NCBI GenBank assembly: GCA_041675285.1
Contig: JBAYTZ010000007.1
Location: 62,001-126,000, forward strand
Length of the DNA: 64,000 nt
Source of the DNA: Candidatus Delongbacteria bacterium
Lineage (GTDB): Bacteria > CAIWAD01
Direction of reading: 5' to 3'
Shown here: positions 59,947 through 64,000 of the stretch, one piece after another
How the letters are laid out: every line of letters begins with the position of its first letter
Numbering within the stretch: the stretch's first letter is position 1
Translations under genes and position numbers: made by a program
Notes under the pieces: model-generated
The model's input: the letters and a program-made list of their open reading frames with translations, nothing else
Database searches by the model: none
What the model was told of the DNA's origin: nothing

Positions 59947-62271
59947 ATGACGCCGATTCTCGCCGCGACTCTCATCCTGCTGCTGCCCCTGGCCGCCTTC
60001 GCCGTCCAGATCTTTGGGGGACGACGTCTGCCGGGGCAGGGCTGGTACGTGCCCACCGCCGCCATCCTGACGGACCTGGCGCTGGCGCTCTGGCTCTTCC
60101 TGGGGCACATGCTGCCCGCCGGGGACCCGGCCTGGAGCGTGACCGCCACGTGGGACTTCATCCGCATCGGCGACTTCGCCATGCCGCTGGGCCTGCGCAT
60201 CGACAACATCAGCGTGGTCATGCTGCTGGTGGTGACGACGGTCTCCAGCCTGGTGCACATCTTCAGCACGGGCTACATGGCGGACGACCCGCGCAAGGGC
60301 CGCTTCTTCGGCTACCTGGGGCTCTTCAGCTTCTCCATGCTCTGGCTGGTGCTGAGCGACAACCTGCTGGGCATCTTCACCGGCTGGGAGCTGGTGGGCC
60401 TCTCGAGCTACCTGCTGATCGGCTTCTGGTTCGAGCGCAAGGGCCCGCCCGAGGCCGGCATGAAGGCATTCATCGCCAACCGGGTGGGTGACCTGGGCTT
60501 CCTGGGCGCGCTGATGATCCTGATGTGGCAGTTCGGGACCTTCAACCTGAGCGAGCTGGAGGCCATCGTCACGGGCTTCGGCCCGGGCCTGCCCGCCGAC
60601 CTGGCGCTCTGGATGACCCTGGCGGGGATCGGCCTGTTCTGTGGCGCCGTGGGCAAGAGCGCCCAGTTCCCGCTGCACGTCTGGCTGCCCGACGCCATGG
60701 AGGGCCCCACGCCGGTGAGCGCCCTGATCCACGCCGCCACCATGGTCGCGGCGGGCGTCTACCTGCTGGTGCGCGTCTTCTTCCTGCTGACCTTCGACGC
60801 CAGCCTGGTGATCGCCTACATCGGCGGCTTCACGGCCCTGATGAGCGCCACCATCGCCCTGACCCAGCACGACATCAAGCGCGTGCTGGCCTACTCCACC
60901 ATCAGCCAGCTGGGCTACATGGTGCTGGCCGTGGGCGTGGGCGCCTACAGCGCGGGCTTCCTGCACTTGATGACGCACGCCTTCTTCAAGGCCTGCCTCT
61001 TCCTCGGGTCGGGCTCGGTGATCCACGCCATGCATCACGTGTATCACCACGTGCACGACCATCACCGTGACCCCCAGGACATGCGCAACATGGGCGGCCT
61101 GAAGGGCAAGCTGCCGATCACCTACTGGACCTTCCTGGTGGCCACGCTGGCCCTGGCCGGCGTGCCGCTAACCAGCGGCTTCATCAGCAAGGACGCCATT
61201 CTGGCGGGCAGCCTGGCCTTCGCCATGGAGCATCCGGCCCACTGGCCGCTGGCCTTCTTCGGTTTCACGGCGGCCATGCTGACGGCCTTCTACATGTTCC
61301 GGCTGGTCTTCGTGACCTTCCACGGCGAGCACAAGGGCAAGCCCGGCGAGCTGGAGCTGTTCCACGAGAACAAGCCCAACATCACCGGCCCGCTGGTGGT
61401 GCTCTCCAGCCTGTCGGTCTTCTTCTTCTACACGCCCAACCCGACCAACGCGGCCAGCGGCTGGTTCTACCGGCTGATTCCCAAGCCCGAGCAGGCCATC
61501 CTGCACCCCACCCTGGCGCCGGCCCAGGCTGCGCCCACCTGGCTGGGCGTGCAGGAACTGGCCGTGCTGGAGGCCGCGCGCGCCGACAGCCTGCGGCTGG
61601 CCATGGCCGCCGACACCCTGGCAACGCCTCACGCAGAGGGCGCGGAGACGGAATCCGCGCTGCCGGCAGAGTCGGAGACGCCGCCGCCCGCCGCAACCCA
61701 CGAGACTGCGCCGCTGGTGGCCGCGGACGCCGCGCACGGCGCGTCCCACGGCCAGGATCCCGCCGCCCAGGCCGCCCACGAAGAGCACCTGCGGCACGTC
61801 GAGCACATCGAGCACCTGGCCCACGTCCGGGCCATGGTCATCAGCGTGATCATCGTGATCCTCTCGATCACAGCGGCCTGGCTGGTCTACCTCAAGCACA
61901 AGGTGGATCCCGCCAAGGTGGCGGCGGCCCTGCCGGGCCTGCACCGCTTCCTGTTCCACAAGTGGTACTTCGACGAACTCTACGCCGTCACGGTGATCGC
62001 CTTCACGCTGCTGGTGGCGCGGATCTGCGCCTGGTTCGACCGCGTGATCATCGACGGACTGGTGAACGGCGCCGCGGCGGTGACCATCCGCAAGGCGCTG
62101 TTCGTGGGCCGCTTCGACAACGTGGTGGTGGACGGCGCCGTCAACGGGACGGGCTGGCTGGCCCGCACCGCGGGTGGCGGCCTGCGCCTGCTGCAGGGCG
62201 GCGACATCCAGGGCTACCTGGTGAAGGCCCTGGTGGGGGTGGTGGTGATCTTGATCTGGCAGGTCTTGTAG
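59947..62271 (+). CDS. nuoL: NADH-quinone oxidoreductase subunit L with a His/Glu/Ala-rich insertion
   Basis: A 774-residue antiporter-like proton-pumping subunit at the distal end of the membrane arm; typical NuoL is about 610-650 residues. Core signatures are 'VSSLVHIFSTGYMADDPRKG', 'NLLGIFTGWELVGLSSYLLI', 'GKSAQFPLHVWLPDAMEGPT' then 'PVSALIHAATMVAAGVYLLV', and 'THAFFKACLFLGSGSVIHAM'. The excess lies in a soluble stretch at about residues 535-625, rich in Ala, Glu, Pro and His ('HEEHLRHVEHIEHLAHVRAM'). The loop after 'SVIHAM' is also unusually His-rich ('HHVYHHVHDHHRDPQDM'). The lateral helix should follow near the C terminus. ATG at 59947. Confidence 0.94.
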   Translation: MTPILAATLILLLPLAAFAVQIFGGRRLPGQGWYVPTAAILTDLALALWLFLGHMLPAGDPAWSVTATWDFIRIGDFAMPLGLRIDNISVVMLLVVTTVSSLVHIFSTGYMADDPRKGRFFGYLGLFSFSMLWLVLSDNLLGIFTGWELVGLSSYLLIGFWFERKGPPEAGMKAFIANRVGDLGFLGALMILMWQFGTFNLSELEAIVTGFGPGLPADLALWMTLAGIGLFCGAVGKSAQFPLHVWLPDAMEGPTPVSALIHAATMVAAGVYLLVRVFFLLTFDASLVIAYIGGFTALMSATIALTQHDIKRVLAYSTISQLGYMVLAVGVGAYSAGFLHLMTHAFFKACLFLGSGSVIHAMHHVYHHVHDHHRDPQDMRNMGGLKGKLPITYWTFLVATLALAGVPLTSGFISKDAILAGSLAFAMEHPAHWPLAFFGFTAAMLTAFYMFRLVFVTFHGEHKGKPGELELFHENKPNITGPLVVLSSLSVFFFYTPNPTNAASGWFYRLIPKPEQAILHPTLAPAQAAPTWLGVQELAVLEAARADSLRLAMAADTLATPHAEGAETESALPAESETPPPAATHETAPLVAADAAHGASHGQDPAAQAAHEEHLRHVEHIEHLAHVRAMVISVIIVILSITAAWLVYLKHKVDPAKVAAALPGLHRFLFHKWYFDELYAVTVIAFTLLVARICAWFDRVIIDGLVNGAAAVTIRKALFVGRFDNVVVDGAVNGTGWLARTAGGGLRLLQGGDIQGYLVKALVGVVVILIWQVL

Positions 62272-62310
62272 CACACGGCGGAAACCGGTTCCGACGCCAA
62301 GAGGAGAGTG

Positions 62311-63825
62311 ATGATGGAACAGTGGGTGCTGACGCTGATGACTTTCGTGCCGCTGCTGGGTGCGGCGGTCATCACCTTCCTGCCCAAGGATCAACACAAC
62401 CTGATCCGCTGGACGGCCGCGGCCTTCGCCGCTGTGCCGCTGCTGCTGGCCTTCTGGGTCTGGCAGACCTTCAACCGGGGCATGGCGGGTGTGGATGACC
62501 TGGCGGGCTTCCAGTACGTGGTGCGGCTGGACTGGATCCCGGCGTATCACATCCAATACTTCGTGGGGCTGGACGGGCTGTCCGCGCCCATGGTCCTGCT
62601 CACCGCCCTGCTTTCCTTCCTCTGCATCTTCGCCAGTTGGGGGATCTCCAAGCAGGTGAAGGGCTACTTCGCCCTCTTCCTGCTACTGGAGACGGGCATG
62701 ATGGGCACCTTCGTCAGCCTGGACTTCATCCTGTTCTACGTGTTCTGGGAAGTCATGCTGCTGCCCATGTACTTCCTGATCGGAATCTGGGGCGGACCGC
62801 GGCGCGAGTACGCGGCCATCAAGTTCTTCCTCTACACGCTGGCCGGCTCCGTGCTGATGCTGGTGGGCATCCTGGCCCTCTACTTCCAGGGAGGGCAGAC
62901 CTTCAGCCTGCTCGACCTGATGGCCCAGGCCCGCACCTTCGCCGACCCCAACCTGACCATCTTTGGGCTGAACTTCGCCCGGGTGATCTTCGTGGCCTTC
63001 TTCATCGGCTTCGCCATCAAGGTGCCGGTCTGGCCCTTCCACACATGGCTGCCCGACGCCCACGTGGAGGCGCCCACGGCCATCTCCGTCATCCTGGCCG
63101 GCGTGCTGCTGAAGATGGGCACCTACGGCCTGATGCGGATCAGCCTGCCGATCTTCCCCGGCGCGATGCAGTACTTCGCCTACGCCATCGGCGTGCTGGG
63201 CGTGATCAACATCCTCTACGGCGCCTACTGCGCCATGGCCCAGGACGACCTGAAGAAGCTGGTGGCCTACAGCTCCGTCTCCCACATGGGCTACGTGATG
63301 CTGGGCATGGCGGCGCTGACGGACCAGGGCATGACGGGCGCGGCGCTGCAGATGTTCAACCACGGCACCATCACGGCCATGATGTTCCTGTTGGTGGGCG
63401 TGCTCTACGACCGCGCCCACCATCGCCAGATCAACGGTTTCGGCGGCATCGGCACGGTGATGCCGATCTACACGGGCGTGGCGATGTTCGCCTTCTTCGC
63501 CAGCATGGGCCTGCCCGGCCTCTCCGGCTTCATCGCCGAGCTGATGGTCTTCCTGGGCGCCTTCCAGAGCTGGAAGCTGCTCACCTTCCTGGCCGCCCTG
63601 GGCATCATCCTCACCGCCGGCTACCTGTTGTGGATGATCAAGCGCGTCTTCCTGGGCCCGCTCAACGAGAAGTACGCCAACCTGCCCGAGATCAACGGCC
63701 GCGAGCTGTTCACCCTCGTGCCCATCGGCGTGATCGTGCTCTACCTGGGCGTCCAACCCAATCCGGTCATCGACCTGATGGACGACGCGACCCTGCGCCT
63801 GGTCCAACTGGTGACGACTTTCTAA
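62311..63825 (+). CDS. nuoM: NADH-quinone oxidoreductase subunit M
   Basis: A 504-residue antiporter-like proton-pumping subunit, normal length. Signatures are 'DFILFYVFWEVMLLPMYFLI' then 'GIWGGPRREYAAIKFFLYTL', 'FAIKVPVWPFHTWLPDAHVE' then 'APTAISVILAGVLLKMGTYG', and 'LKKLVAYSSVSHMGYVMLG'. The catalytic membrane Glu is in 'FWEVM' and the central Lys in the 'AIKVPVWPFHTW' helix region. ATG 62311 is chosen for spacing from GAGGAGAG; GTG 62308 and ATG 62314 are alternatives that change only one residue. Confidence 0.95.
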   Translation: MMEQWVLTLMTFVPLLGAAVITFLPKDQHNLIRWTAAAFAAVPLLLAFWVWQTFNRGMAGVDDLAGFQYVVRLDWIPAYHIQYFVGLDGLSAPMVLLTALLSFLCIFASWGISKQVKGYFALFLLLETGMMGTFVSLDFILFYVFWEVMLLPMYFLIGIWGGPRREYAAIKFFLYTLAGSVLMLVGILALYFQGGQTFSLLDLMAQARTFADPNLTIFGLNFARVIFVAFFIGFAIKVPVWPFHTWLPDAHVEAPTAISVILAGVLLKMGTYGLMRISLPIFPGAMQYFAYAIGVLGVINILYGAYCAMAQDDLKKLVAYSSVSHMGYVMLGMAALTDQGMTGAALQMFNHGTITAMMFLLVGVLYDRAHHRQINGFGGIGTVMPIYTGVAMFAFFASMGLPGLSGFIAELMVFLGAFQSWKLLTFLAALGIILTAGYLLWMIKRVFLGPLNEKYANLPEINGRELFTLVPIGVIVLYLGVQPNPVIDLMDDATLRLVQLVTTF

Positions 63826-63835
63826 GGGGGTGGAG

Positions 63836-64000
63836 ATGGAATTCTCCCAGGCCACGGCCCAGATCATGGGCAGCCTGAGCGGCTTTCTGCCGGAGCTGCT
63901 GGTGGCGGGCACGCTGTTGCTCGTGCTGCTGGCGGACCTGCTGGCGGGTCGCGGGCGGGCCCTCACCGGCGACCACTTCGCCGGACGCATTCCGGGCTGG
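63836..64000 (+). CDS. nuoN: NADH-quinone oxidoreductase subunit N, 3'-truncated by the window edge
   Basis: The first 55 codons of a membrane protein, 'MEFSQATAQIMGSLSGFLPE...' followed by a hydrophobic helix 'LLVAGTLLLVLLADLLAG'. It starts 10 nt after nuoM with GGGGGTGGAG upstream. Position after nuoM and the 'LPELLVAGTLLLVLLADL' opening, which matches the usual LPE-then-helix start of NuoN, identify it. The remainder lies outside the window. Confidence 0.85.
   Translation, partial: MEFSQATAQIMGSLSGFLPELLVAGTLLLVLLADLLAGRGRALTGDHFAGRIPGW

Overview
The window is high-GC chromosomal DNA with dense genes. It most likely comes from an uncultured member of the FCB (Fibrobacterota-Chlorobiota-Bacteroidota) superphylum or a neighbouring candidate phylum. 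The main reason is ten secreted proteins that end in a Por/type IX secretion (T9SS)-like sorting tail: a PNPFNP motif, then 'DLLGRRVA' or 'YNMLGNVVA' strands, usually with a final Lys or Arg. A short RpoD-type sigma factor without region 1.1, and HprK beside mannose-type PTS proteins, fit a deep-branching Gram-negative. The exact phylum cannot be fixed by eye, and no rRNA or tRNA gene was seen.

Layout, left to right. 1-7642 (+): the end of a SufS cysteine desulfurase, a SufT-like protein, a B3/B4-domain protein, a protein of unknown family, a NUDIX hydrolase, a repeat-filled gap, a LOG-like protein, a split AtuA pair and a short MgtE. 7683-11948 (-): an M14 carboxypeptidase, a small TPR-like protein and panD. 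12238-18660 (+): smg, topA, xerC, hpf, hprK and PTS EIIA/EIIB proteins. 18886-34938 (+): an accessory block of secreted proteins, comprising four tandem ~635-residue paralogues (family A), a small tailed protein, a secreted orphan and three tandem beta-helix paralogues (family B). 34969-45795 (+): a glycosyltransferase, DacB, NamZ, a DegQ protease, RpoD, then the conserved yicC-gmk-rpoZ-coaBC-udg run. 46392-51407 (-): two large beta-helix paralogues (family C) lying between inverted copies of a composite repeat. 52031-54055 (-): a small protein, OsmC and a malic enzyme. 54312-64000 (+): a respiratory complex I operon nuoABCDHIJKLM(N) without nuoEFG.

Housekeeping genes are tightly packed, often with ATGA or GTGA stop/start overlaps, so translational coupling is common. 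The secreted families are separated by short spacers with strong Shine-Dalgarno sites. Their tails imply export by a T9SS-like system, but no T9SS machinery gene is present in the window.

The least explained parts are: (i) a modular composite repeat, built of CACAGAG/CACGAAG units, an optional hairpin block and a 190-bp core, present three times and bracketing the family C pair as inverted copies; (ii) the family C upstream gene, whose two ends resemble its neighbour while its middle drops to about one third GC; (iii) the family A array, with near-identical tails and an unrecognised body; (iv) a recurring GCTACCTT motif in promoter-like positions.
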